A stretch of 64,000 bases of DNA from Pontixanthobacter gangjinensis (GTDB taxonomy: Bacteria; Pseudomonadota; Alphaproteobacteria; Sphingomonadales; Sphingomonadaceae), in NCBI RefSeq assembly GCF_009827545.1, contig NZ_WTYS01000001.1, positions 769,772 to 833,771 on the forward strand, read 5' to 3'. This document shows, piece by piece, positions 19,721 to 27,467 of this stretch (its first letter is position 1; every line of letters begins with the position of its first letter). The translations under genes were made by a program, and so were the position numbers. The notes beneath the pieces are model-generated. The model did not search any database. It saw only the letters and a program-made list of their open reading frames with translations, and was not told where the DNA came from.

Positions 19721-21304
19721 ATGAGCGAACAATATGACGTCCTGATTATCGGGTCTGGCGCTGCTGGCCTGACCGCTGCCCTGGCTTTGGCTGAAACCAA
19801 GAATGTTCTTGTGCTGGCCAAGGGCGGACTCGACGGCGGCTCGACCGCGTGGGCGCAGGGCGGGATCGCCGCTGTGCTCGATGCAGGCGATACGTTCGAT
19901 AATCATATTCATGATACGATGCGCGCAGGCGCTGGCCTCAACCGCAAGGAAACGGTCGAATTCGTGATTGAAGGTGCGCCGCGGAGCATCGAGCGGCTGA
20001 TCGAACTGGGCGTGCCTTTCAACCAGGATTCAGGCGATTTGCACCTGACCCGCGAAGGCGGCCATTCGCACCGGCGGATTGTGCATGTCGATGATGCGAC
20101 GGGCTGGGCGGTGCAGGAGGCGCTGCTCAATGCCGCCCATGCGAATCCGAACATTACCATGCTGGCAGGTCGCGCTTGCGTTGATTTGATTACCGGACGA
20201 CACGAAGCGGTCTATTCGGGGGCGGGCCGCGTTTGGGGTGCCTATGCGCTTAATCAGGAAAGCGGCGAGGTCGAGGCCTATACCGCACGGGCAACCATTC
20301 TGGCGGCAGGCGGGACTGGCCGCGTCTATCAATTCTCAACCGCGCCAAGGGGGGCGACGGGTGATGGTATAGCTATGGCATGGCGCGCAGGGGCGCGGGT
20401 TTCCAATATGGAGATGATGCAATTTCACCCGACCTGTCTGTATAATCTTGAGGTCAAAAACTTCCTGATTACGGAGGCCGTTCGCGGCGAGGGCGGTCAT
20501 TTGCTGCATCCGGTAACCGGTCACCGGTTCATGGCGGATTATGATCCCGAACGGATGGAGTTGGCCCCGCGTGATGTGGTGGCGCGTGCAATCGATGACC
20601 AGATCAAACGCTATGGTCTCGACTATGTTCATCTCGATATCAGCCATGAAACGCCAGAGTTTGTAAAGGGTCACTTCCCGACGATTTATGACAAGCTGAT
20701 GGGGCTAGGCATCGATATGACGGCCGGCCCGATACCGGTTGTTCCTGCGCAGCATTATACCTGCGGCGGGGTGCTGGTTGGCCTTGATGCGAGGACTGAT
20801 TTGCCCGGCCTGTGGGCGGCTGGCGAAGTGACCGAAAGCGGGCTTCACGGCGCGAACCGCCTTGCCTCCAACAGCTTGCTCGAATGCTTCGTGTTTGGCG
20901 AGGCGGCGGCCAAAGACATTGCCGAAAGATGGGATGAATTGCTGGCCCCGCCCGCGGTCAAACCTTGGGATGAAAGCCGCGTTACCGATTCTGACGAGGA
21001 GGTGGTGGTAAAGCAGAACTGGACCGAAATCCGCCGCTTCATGTGGAACTATGTCGGCATTGTCCGCACCACAAAACGGCTGGAGCGGGCGCGCAACCGG
21101 ATCGAGATGATGAACAAGGAAGTGCAGGATTATTATGGCAGCTTCCGCGTCACCACCGATTTGATTGAGCTGCGCAATCTCTTGCAGGCAGCGGAACTGA
21201 TCGTCACATCGGCACTGGCGCGGCACGAAAGCCGGGGCCTCCATTACACGCTCGATTATCCCGAAACGGCAGAGGTCGCGCGAGATACGGTACTGGTGCC
21301 TTAA
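19721..21304 (+). CDS. nadB: L-aspartate oxidase
   Basis: First enzyme of de novo NAD synthesis, oxidising L-aspartate to iminoaspartate with FAD. The Rossmann motif GSGAAGLTAAL starts at residue 11, the substrate-site segment HRRIVHVDDATG and the signature LHGANRLASNSLLE are present, and the C-terminal helical domain is complete (527 residues). It is distinguished from SdhA/FrdA by length and by the QHYTCGGVLVGLDARTDLPG segment. nadA and nadC are not in this window. Confidence 0.95.
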   Translation: MSEQYDVLIIGSGAAGLTAALALAETKNVLVLAKGGLDGGSTAWAQGGIAAVLDAGDTFDNHIHDTMRAGAGLNRKETVEFVIEGAPRSIERLIELGVPFNQDSGDLHLTREGGHSHRRIVHVDDATGWAVQEALLNAAHANPNITMLAGRACVDLITGRHEAVYSGAGRVWGAYALNQESGEVEAYTARATILAAGGTGRVYQFSTAPRGATGDGIAMAWRAGARVSNMEMMQFHPTCLYNLEVKNFLITEAVRGEGGHLLHPVTGHRFMADYDPERMELAPRDVVARAIDDQIKRYGLDYVHLDISHETPEFVKGHFPTIYDKLMGLGIDMTAGPIPVVPAQHYTCGGVLVGLDARTDLPGLWAAGEVTESGLHGANRLASNSLLECFVFGEAAAKDIAERWDELLAPPAVKPWDESRVTDSDEEVVVKQNWTEIRRFMWNYVGIVRTTKRLERARNRIEMMNKEVQDYYGSFRVTTDLIELRNLLQAAELIVTSALARHESRGLHYTLDYPETAEVARDTVLVP

Positions 21305-21311
21305 CCGTTTC

Positions 21312-21342
21312 CAGCCATCTTCCCCAGCCATCTTCCCCAGCC
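21312..21342. repeat. 13-bp tandem repeat after nadB
   Basis: Two full copies of CAGCCATCTTCCC (21312-21324 and 21325-21337) plus a partial third, starting eight bases after the nadB stop codon. Confidence 0.85.
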
Positions 21343-21366
21343 CTCGCGATCTGCTAATATCCGCGC

Positions 21367-22065
21367 ATGAGAGCACTTCACAGCGAACAGCATAATATTA
21401 CCCGCATCGGCTGGCTGCGCGCGGCCGTGCTCGGTGCGAATGACGGGATTGTTTCGACTGCCAGCCTGATCGTCGGGGTGGCGGCGGCTTCGGCGGATGT
21501 ACCGGCGATTTTGCTTGCAGGCTCTGCCGGGCTGGCGGCGGGCGCTCTGTCGATGGCGGCAGGGGAATATGTCTCGGTCAGCTCGCAATCGGATACTGAA
21601 GCTGCCGATCTTGCGCGCGAGCGGCAGGAATTGATCGACCAGCCCGAATTCGAGCTTGAGGAATTGGCAGGCGTCTATCGCAGCCGCGGCCTCGACGATG
21701 ATCTGGCGCGTCAGGTGGCGGTACAATTGACCGCGCATGATGCGCTTGGCGCACATGCGCGCGACGAGCTGGCAATCTCGCATCTGACTACCGCCAAACC
21801 ACTCCAAGCAGCCGTCGCCTCTGCCTTTACCTTTGCGATTGGCGCGGCTTTGCCGCTCCTCACGGTGCTGGTTGTTCCGCAGGGATGGATCGTAAAGAGC
21901 GTGGTCGCAGCATCGCTGCTGTTCCTTGCAATTCTCGGTGCACTCGGTGCCAAAGCCGGCGGCGCGCCGGTGCTGCGGCCCGTGCTGCGGGTGGTCTTCT
22001 GGGGTGCGATAGCGATGGCGGTGACCGCCGGTGTCGGCGCGCTGTTCGGGGTGGCGACCGCATAG
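21367..22065 (+). CDS. VIT1/CCC1 family membrane protein (putative Fe/Mn transporter)
   Basis: A 232-residue membrane protein of the VIT family. The N-terminal part has the hallmark LGANDGIVSTASLIVGV and the metal-region GALSMAAGEYVSVSSQSD; a charged loop with several glutamates follows (residues about 75-140), then three C-terminal helices. In the family the proteins transport Fe2+ or Mn2+; the exact ion and direction here are inferred. It is convergent with the DUF6768-like gene. Confidence 0.9.
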   Translation: MRALHSEQHNITRIGWLRAAVLGANDGIVSTASLIVGVAAASADVPAILLAGSAGLAAGALSMAAGEYVSVSSQSDTEAADLARERQELIDQPEFELEELAGVYRSRGLDDDLARQVAVQLTAHDALGAHARDELAISHLTTAKPLQAAVASAFTFAIGAALPLLTVLVVPQGWIVKSVVAASLLFLAILGALGAKAGGAPVLRPVLRVVFWGAIAMAVTAGVGALFGVATA

Positions 22066-22089
22066 GATCGCTTCCGCGCTCCACACATG

Positions 22090-22464
22090 TCACTCCTTCA
22101 TCTGCATCCGTGCAACTTGCAGTTCCAACCGTTTGACTTCGTGGATCACGCGGTTGGCTTGAAGCGAGGGCCATAAGGTTAGTTTGGTCATGGCCGCGAG
22201 GATCAGCAGCACGGCGGCGGGCAGGCCCCAGCGCAGGGCTTCGAGCGCTTCGGTAGCGGCGAAAAACTGCACAGCAGCATAGACCGATGCGATAAACATC
22301 ATCGTCTGCGCGGCCATCAGCAACCAAGTTACCCAGCCGATTTTGCCGCCGAACAGGCCCCGGACTTGGGTGAAATATCCCGGCTCCTCGCCAATCGTGC
22401 GCAGCAGATCGCGCTCCTCGGCGTTAAGGGCTTCGTCGATCATGGTGTCGAGTGGATCAGGCAT
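22090..22464 (-). CDS. Small two-helix membrane protein (DUF6768-like), sigma-factor partner
   Basis: A 124-residue protein with a soluble N terminus (about 40 residues) and two hydrophobic helices (WVTWLLMAAQTMMFIASVYAAV and a second one near residues 80-95), ending in a short coiled-coil-like tail. It overlaps the 3' end of the ECF sigma gene by eight bases and has a strong GGAG site. The position suggests it acts with the sigma factor, possibly as a membrane-tethered anti-sigma, but no ZAS zinc motif is visible, so this is inference. Confidence 0.65.
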   Translation of the reverse strand: MPDPLDTMIDEALNAEERDLLRTIGEEPGYFTQVRGLFGGKIGWVTWLLMAAQTMMFIASVYAAVQFFAATEALEALRWGLPAAVLLILAAMTKLTLWPSLQANRVIHEVKRLELQVARMQMKE

Positions 22465-23038
22465 GGTCTTCTCCTTCTATGGTTTTCGGGGCTAATATCG
22501 CACGCAATTTGCGGCGGGCATTCATCAATCTGGTCTTGACTGTCCCCACAGGCACGGCGAGCGCGACGGCGACTTCCGCCACCCGCAGTTCTTCGAAATG
22601 ATACAGCGCGATTGCGGCGCGTTCTCCGGCTGGCAATTGCCGGATTGCAGCGCGCAAGGCGCCGGTTTCGGACGGCTCCTCCGGCAACGTCTCGGTTGCG
22701 TTTGGTTCCGCAGCGACGGCGTTCTTCAGCTCGCGTCGCTGCACCGCCTTGCCAATTTCTCTGGCGCAAATCCGCGATACTATGCGGAAAGCCCAAGCGG
22801 GGAAGGCGCGTTCATCCTGCAACCCGCCAATTCCGCGAATGATCTCGCCCCAAGCGATTTGCGCTGCATCGCGCGCCATTTCAGGGTCGCCCGTCAGCCG
22901 CCAGCCATGCGCGACCAGTTTGGGCTGCCATCGTTTGACCAACTGGCTCATTGCCGCCCGATCGCCTGTTCTGGCAGCAGAGACCCAATATTCATCGAGC
23001 AATCTGCCCGGATGTTTATTGGCCCCCGAAACTGTCAT
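22457..23038 (-). CDS. ECF-type RNA polymerase sigma factor
   Basis: A 193-residue sigma factor with region 2 (residues about 20-90, including AAQIAWGEIIRGIGGL and AFPAWAFRIVSRI) and region 4 (residues about 125-180, ending VAVALAVPVGTVKTRLMNARRKL), and no region 3, as in ECF factors. An in-frame TTG at 23047 precedes the preferred ATG at 23038. It is translationally coupled to the small membrane protein downstream. The regulated genes are not identifiable here. Confidence 0.85.
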   Translation of the reverse strand: MTVSGANKHPGRLLDEYWVSAARTGDRAAMSQLVKRWQPKLVAHGWRLTGDPEMARDAAQIAWGEIIRGIGGLQDERAFPAWAFRIVSRICAREIGKAVQRRELKNAVAAEPNATETLPEEPSETGALRAAIRQLPAGERAAIALYHFEELRVAEVAVALAVPVGTVKTRLMNARRKLRAILAPKTIEGEDHA

Positions 23039-23209
23039 ACGCTTCAATCTCGCTTTTCTGTTCTAGCTCTGGACTGCTCTATTTTTTACCTGCTCCAAGG
23101 TGTCGCAGTGGGACAAAACGGTTCACTGCTAAGTCAAATTAATTTCCCCGAAGCTTGCAGGCGGCGCGCAAATCTGGCCATGCTGCGAGAAACTAACAGA
23201 GAGACCATC

Positions 23210-24094
23210 ATGCCCCAAATCACCGCCAATGGCCTACAGCTCGAATATGAAGATTACGGCGATAAATCCGCGCCACCCATTCTGCTGGTGATGGGGCTCG
23301 GCGCGCAGCTGACATTATGGCCGATGGAACTGGTCGATGCGCTGGTGGAGCGTGGATTCCGGGTAATCCGTTATGACAACCGCGACATTGGTCTGAGCCA
23401 TAAATTCGAAGGGGCGAAGGCGCCGGGCATCTTGAAATTGATGATCTTCAGCAAATTCGGCCTGCCGATCCGTACCCCCTATTCGCTGGCCGATATGGCA
23501 GCAGACGGCGCGGCGTTGCTTGATGCGCTGGGGATTGAGAAGGCGCATATTGTCGGAGCGAGCATGGGCGGGATGATCACCCAGCATATCGGTTTCAGCC
23601 ATCCTGAAAAGGTCCTGTCGCTGACCTCAATCATGTCGACCACCGGCAATCCGAAACTGGACCGGGCCAAGCCCGAAGCAATCAAGGCGCTGACCACCCG
23701 CCCTGCTGATGCCGAGATTGAAACCATCCGCGAACACGGCCTCAAATTGTCGCACGCAATCGGCAGCCCCGGCTACCGCGCCGATCCCGAAGTGATCAAG
23801 GACAAGGTCGAGTTGAATTTCCGCCGCAGCTTCTATCCCGCGGGTCTGCCGCGCCAATTGGCTGCGATCATCGCCGATGGTTGCCGCCGTACCCGCCTTG
23901 GCGCGATTACCGCCCCGACATTGGTGGTGCACGGAGAGGACGATCCGCTGGTGCCGCTGTCAGGCGGGAAGGATACCGCCGCACATATTCCCGGCGCTTC
24001 GCTGAAAACATTCCCGGGAATGGGTCACGATCTGCCAGTCGAACTGGTCGAGCCAATGGCTGATGCAATCGCGGAACATGCAAAAGCGGTTTAG
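23210..24094 (+). CDS. Alpha/beta hydrolase
   Basis: A 294-residue alpha/beta-hydrolase-fold enzyme. The oxyanion region is LLVMGLGAQLTLWP, the nucleophile elbow GASMGG, the acid probably in VVHGEDDPLVP and the catalytic histidine in MGHDLP. I start at ATG 23210; an in-frame ATG at 23180 is possible. It resembles the 3-oxoadipate enol-lactonase-like or esterase group annotated only as alpha/beta hydrolase; substrate unknown. It is divergent from the sigma factor gene. Confidence 0.85.
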   Translation: MPQITANGLQLEYEDYGDKSAPPILLVMGLGAQLTLWPMELVDALVERGFRVIRYDNRDIGLSHKFEGAKAPGILKLMIFSKFGLPIRTPYSLADMAADGAALLDALGIEKAHIVGASMGGMITQHIGFSHPEKVLSLTSIMSTTGNPKLDRAKPEAIKALTTRPADAEIETIREHGLKLSHAIGSPGYRADPEVIKDKVELNFRRSFYPAGLPRQLAAIIADGCRRTRLGAITAPTLVVHGEDDPLVPLSGGKDTAAHIPGASLKTFPGMGHDLPVELVEPMADAIAEHAKAV

Positions 24095-24479
24095 CGGGAA
24101 GGCGCAATTACGGCATGATCGTATCCTTGTGGTCACCGCGAGGGCTGGTCGCATTGCGATGAATTAGAATCTCTGGGCAGCGTTGATGCGGCTACGGCTG
24201 GGCCCATCCTCGCGGCTTTTTTCCGTGCCCAATATCATTGTCCAAAACACAAATTCCACGAACGAAAATTGCGCATCACGATTCGATTGAATCAAAGCCT
24301 CGAAAATCATTTTTCCCGCGAAATATTTTTTCCCAGATTCATTTTTGGGGTTGCGAGTCTCGCCACCCAAGGATTTCTGCCGCGTCGCTGCGTTGCAGCA
24401 AGCTAACACACCCCACATTTGGTGGCCCGGCGCATGGTTAAATACTATTTACCCTCTTGCGCCCACGTCCTGCTTGATT

Positions 24480-24524
24480 CACTAAGTGGTGTGTTGGCCT
24501 TGGGGACACCTACTAGACCTAGTG
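24480..24524 (+). promoter_or_regulatory. Nested inverted repeat in the nrdA leader
   Basis: An outer pair CACTA (24480-24484) / TAGTG (24520-24524) encloses GGTGT (24488-24492) / ACACC (24506-24510), and a further short pair ACTAG/CTAGT lies at the 3' side. It could form an RNA hairpin or a protein-binding site. No NrdR box was recognised. Confidence 0.3.
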
Positions 24525-24548
24525 ATTTGCACCTATTCTTACGGGGGC

Positions 24549-24562
24549 GTGCCGAGCGGCAC
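24549..24562 (+). promoter_or_regulatory. GC-rich hairpin in the nrdA leader
   Basis: GTGCCG and CGGCAC pair perfectly around a two-base loop. No T run follows, so it is not a standard terminator. It lies about 195 bp before the nrdA start. Confidence 0.3.
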
Positions 24563-24757
24563 GATGGGAGTGATTCGGTCTGAGCAGGGAGGAAGATGGG
24601 CAGGCAAAAGAACGATTGGGGGCAAGTCGGGGGAAAAGTAATTCACCGCCAGACGAGCCAAAAATGCTAGGTAGGATACATCCTGCCGATTCGAACGGAA
24701 GTGGAACATTCGGCCAGTAGGGCGGGTGTCCGAAAATTGAGGACTGGCGGAAATATT

Positions 24758-26824
24758 ATGGAATTCAAAACCGGGGATGATGCGGCCATGGGGCTCGAGC
24801 AATCAAGCGAAAATACAATTACCGAACAGCAATCGGCGCCAAACATTACACCCACCAGTTCGGGCACAAAAGAGAAAGTCGCAGTGACAATGGATAAGGC
24901 TGACAAAGGCTCGGACGAGCTGGTTGCAGAAAAAGCCGAAACTCTCGGTGCCGAAGCCTTGGCTGGCGCGATGGCTGAAGCGGCCAAGGCTGCTGCACCT
25001 GTCGATGACAGCAAGAAGGTCAATGCGCGCCGTTTCACCATCGAAACCGATTTGTCGCGCGATGCGCTGCTGACCGAATTCGGCAAGGAAACGCTGATCG
25101 ATCGCTATCTCCTGCCCGGAGAGAATTTTCAGGATTTGTTCGCCCGCGTGGCCGATGCCTATTCGGATGATCAGGAACACGCCCAGCGTTTGTATGATTA
25201 CATTTCGCGTTTGTGGTTCATGCCAGCGACACCAGTCCTTTCTAACGGCGGTACTGCGCGCGGTCTGCCAATCAGCTGCTATCTCAATTCAGTATCGGAC
25301 AGCCTCAATGGGATCGTCGATACTTGGAATGAAAACGTATGGCTTGCGTCCAAGGGCGGCGGCATCGGCACCTATTGGGGCAATGTTCGCGGTATTGGCG
25401 AGCCAGTCGGTCTGAACGGCAAGACCAGCGGTATCATTCCTTTCGTGCGCGTGATGGACAGCCTGACGCTGGCGATTTCGCAAGGATCGCTGCGCCGCGG
25501 TTCGGCTGCGTGTTATCTTGATGTGTCGCACCCTGAAATTGAGGAATTCCTCGAAATCCGTAAGCCATCGGGCGATTTCAACCGCAAGGCTCTGAACCTG
25601 CACCACGGTGTGCTGTTGACCGACAAGTTCATGGAAGCGGTCCGTGCGGGCGACCGGTTTGAATTGCTCTCGCCCAAAACCGGCGAAGTGCGCGGCGATG
25701 TTGATGCGCGCGCCCTGTTCCAGAAACTGGTCGAAACCCGCCTTGCCACTGGCGAGCCTTACATCGTGTTCAACGATACGGTGAACCGGATGATGCCAAA
25801 GCATCACCGCGACTTGGGCCTGAAGGTTTCGACATCGAATTTGTGCAGCGAAATCACTTTGCCAACCGGCATTGACCACCTTGGCAATGACCGTACCGCA
25901 GTATGCTGCCTGTCTTCGCTCAACCTTGAAAAATGGGATGAGTGGAACGGTGACAAGACCTTCATCGAAGACGTGATGCGGATGCTCGACAACGTGCTTC
26001 AGGATTATATTGACCGTGCGCCCGAAGAAATGGCCCGCGCGAAATATTCCGCGATGCGCGAACGTAGCGTCGGTCTGGGCGTGATGGGCTTCCACTCGTT
26101 CCTTCAGGCGAAGAATATCGCGCTAGAAGGGTCGATGGCGAAGGTCTGGAACCTGAAAATGTTCAAGCATATTTCGGGCAAAGCGGAAGAAGCCAGCATG
26201 GTCCTCGCGCATGAGCGCGGGCCATGTCCTGATGCCGAAGAGATGGGCGCGATGGAGCGCTTCAGCTGCAAAATGGCGATTGCCCCGACCGCGTCGATCT
26301 CGATCATTTGCGGCGGCACCAGTGCCTGTATCGAACCGATCCCGGCCAATATCTACACGCACAAAACCCTGTCGGGCAGCTTCATCGTGAAGAACCCGTA
26401 TTTGGAAAAATTGCTGCGCGAGAAGAGCAAGGATTCGACCAATGTGTGGAATTCGATCCTCGAAAACGCAGGGTCGGTCCAGCATCTCGATTTCCTCAGC
26501 GACGAGGAGAAGGCGACTTTCAAAACCAGCTTCGAAGTCGATCAACGCTACTTGCTCGAATATGCCGCCGACCGCGCGCCATTCATCGATCAGGCGCAAA
26601 GTCTCAATCTGTTCATTCCGGCTGATGTCGACAAATGGGACCTGATGATGCTGCACTTCCAAGCGTGGGAAAAAGGCATCAAATCGCTCTATTACCTGCG
26701 TTCCAAGAGCATCCAGCGCGCAGGCTTTGCCGGCGGCGTGGAAGCGGACAACACGGCCGACGCCGCGAAGTTCGAACTGGCCGCAGAGCAGACCGATTAT
26801 GAGGAATGTTTGAGCTGCCAGTAA
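24758..26824 (+). CDS. nrdA: Class I ribonucleotide reductase large (alpha) subunit lacking an ATP-cone
   Basis: Reduces ribonucleoside diphosphates to deoxy forms, 688 residues from ATG 24758. The active-site cysteines are recognisable: LPISCYLNS (first redox Cys), NLCSEITLP (thiyl-radical Cys with N and E) and AVCCLSSLN (second redox Cys); SLYYLRSKS supplies the tyrosine pair, and the C terminus ends in a CxxC (EECLSC). The first 90 residues are Ala/Glu/Lys-rich and low-complexity instead of the ATP-cone that senses dATP in E. coli NrdA. The small subunit lies 2.2 kb downstream and also has no cone. Confidence 0.93.
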   Translation: MEFKTGDDAAMGLEQSSENTITEQQSAPNITPTSSGTKEKVAVTMDKADKGSDELVAEKAETLGAEALAGAMAEAAKAAAPVDDSKKVNARRFTIETDLSRDALLTEFGKETLIDRYLLPGENFQDLFARVADAYSDDQEHAQRLYDYISRLWFMPATPVLSNGGTARGLPISCYLNSVSDSLNGIVDTWNENVWLASKGGGIGTYWGNVRGIGEPVGLNGKTSGIIPFVRVMDSLTLAISQGSLRRGSAACYLDVSHPEIEEFLEIRKPSGDFNRKALNLHHGVLLTDKFMEAVRAGDRFELLSPKTGEVRGDVDARALFQKLVETRLATGEPYIVFNDTVNRMMPKHHRDLGLKVSTSNLCSEITLPTGIDHLGNDRTAVCCLSSLNLEKWDEWNGDKTFIEDVMRMLDNVLQDYIDRAPEEMARAKYSAMRERSVGLGVMGFHSFLQAKNIALEGSMAKVWNLKMFKHISGKAEEASMVLAHERGPCPDAEEMGAMERFSCKMAIAPTASISIICGGTSACIEPIPANIYTHKTLSGSFIVKNPYLEKLLREKSKDSTNVWNSILENAGSVQHLDFLSDEEKATFKTSFEVDQRYLLEYAADRAPFIDQAQSLNLFIPADVDKWDLMMLHFQAWEKGIKSLYYLRSKSIQRAGFAGGVEADNTADAAKFELAAEQTDYEECLSCQ

Positions 26825-26837
26825 TGGCAAGGCTCTC

Positions 26838-27173
26838 ATGAGCAATCCCAAGCTACCTAAAGAGACCGGAACTCGGACATAGCATGTCTCGTGGTTCGGT
26901 CTCTTCGGCGTTCTGGCGACCTTGGCCATTTGGATATTTGTCACACTATTCTTGGGGGCCGCTTTACGAGTGGATAGCGCCTGTTTGGAATTGCGTGGTT
27001 ACAGAAGCAGTTTGATAGAGCTTCCATACTGCGCGGCGAAGGCAGGGCCTAAAGGTTGGCTCTATCTGTTCTGGTGGATTCTTCCATTTTGGGGAATACG
27101 ATACTATCTTAAGCGCAACGTGAAGCTGACGATGGACATTGATAAAGGGGTAAAGCACGATGACAAAACTTAA
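26838..27173 (+). pseudogene. Small membrane protein gene interrupted by an in-frame amber codon
   Basis: From an ATG at 26838, with an AAGG-type ribosome site 13 bp after nrdA, the frame encodes 14 residues, then TAG at 26880-26882, then 96 more sense codons. Reading through the TAG restores a complete first membrane helix (SWFGLFGVLATLAIWIF plus VTLFLGAAL); a second helix follows (GWLYLFWWILPFWGI). The only in-frame start after the TAG is a TTG at 26922, which would cut the helix in half. A TGG-to-TAG change, sequencing error or programmed readthrough are possible. The gene end overlaps the next gene by 14 bases. Confidence 0.6.
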
Positions 27174-27447
27174 CTTTGCAGTCGGAGCACTCCTCATCCT
27201 CACCCTCTCGGCCTGCGCTTCCCAAATTGACGCGGGCATTGCGCAAGACCCACAGACTCCCGGTTTTCTGTGGGGGCTGTGGCACGGGTTCATTTTCCCG
27301 TGGTCGTTTATCGGCTCGCTGTTCAATCCCGACATCGCGGTTTACGCGGTGCCCAATCGCGGTGGCTGGTATGATTTCGGCTTCTTTCTCGGGGTAACTG
27401 TGCTTGGCGGGGGATCATTCTTCGGATCGAAAAAGCGCCGCGATTGA
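27160..27447 (+). CDS. Small membrane lipoprotein of unknown function
   Basis: A 95-residue protein with an N-terminal lipoprotein signal (LTLSACAS, lipobox LSAC) followed by a hydrophobic WGLWHGFIFPWSFIGSLF stretch, a polar middle and a second helix near the C terminus ending in KKRRD. No family recognised. It overlaps the amber-interrupted gene, so the two were probably one translational unit. It converges with the GGDEF gene. Confidence 0.65.
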   Translation: MTKLNFAVGALLILTLSACASQIDAGIAQDPQTPGFLWGLWHGFIFPWSFIGSLFNPDIAVYAVPNRGGWYDFGFFLGVTVLGGGSFFGSKKRRD

Positions 27448-27467
27448 GTTTTGCGGCGCTGACCAGA

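Larger units (their letters stand above)
24095..24757. other. Long intergenic / leader region upstream of nrdA
   Basis: About 660 bp with no convincing gene. The first half is AT-rich with a direct repeat of TTTTTCCC around 24310-24333. The second half contains inverted repeats (24480-24524, 24549-24562) and a G-rich run (about 24583-24640) with several GGG tracts. ORFs on the minus strand here have no supporting features. Confidence 0.6.

Noticed and set aside
24310-24325. TTTCCCGCGAAA, identical to the eukaryotic E2F site, upstream of ribonucleotide reductase
   Set aside because: Striking but E2F does not exist in bacteria; chance similarity.
24164-24418. 84-codon minus-strand frame before nrdA
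   Set aside because: No ribosome site, no recognisable motif, mixed composition; treated as noncoding.
24433-24452. TTAA-N7-TTAC resembling a CtrA box before nrdA
   Set aside because: One mismatch in the second half site, and the region is AT-rich enough to produce it by chance.
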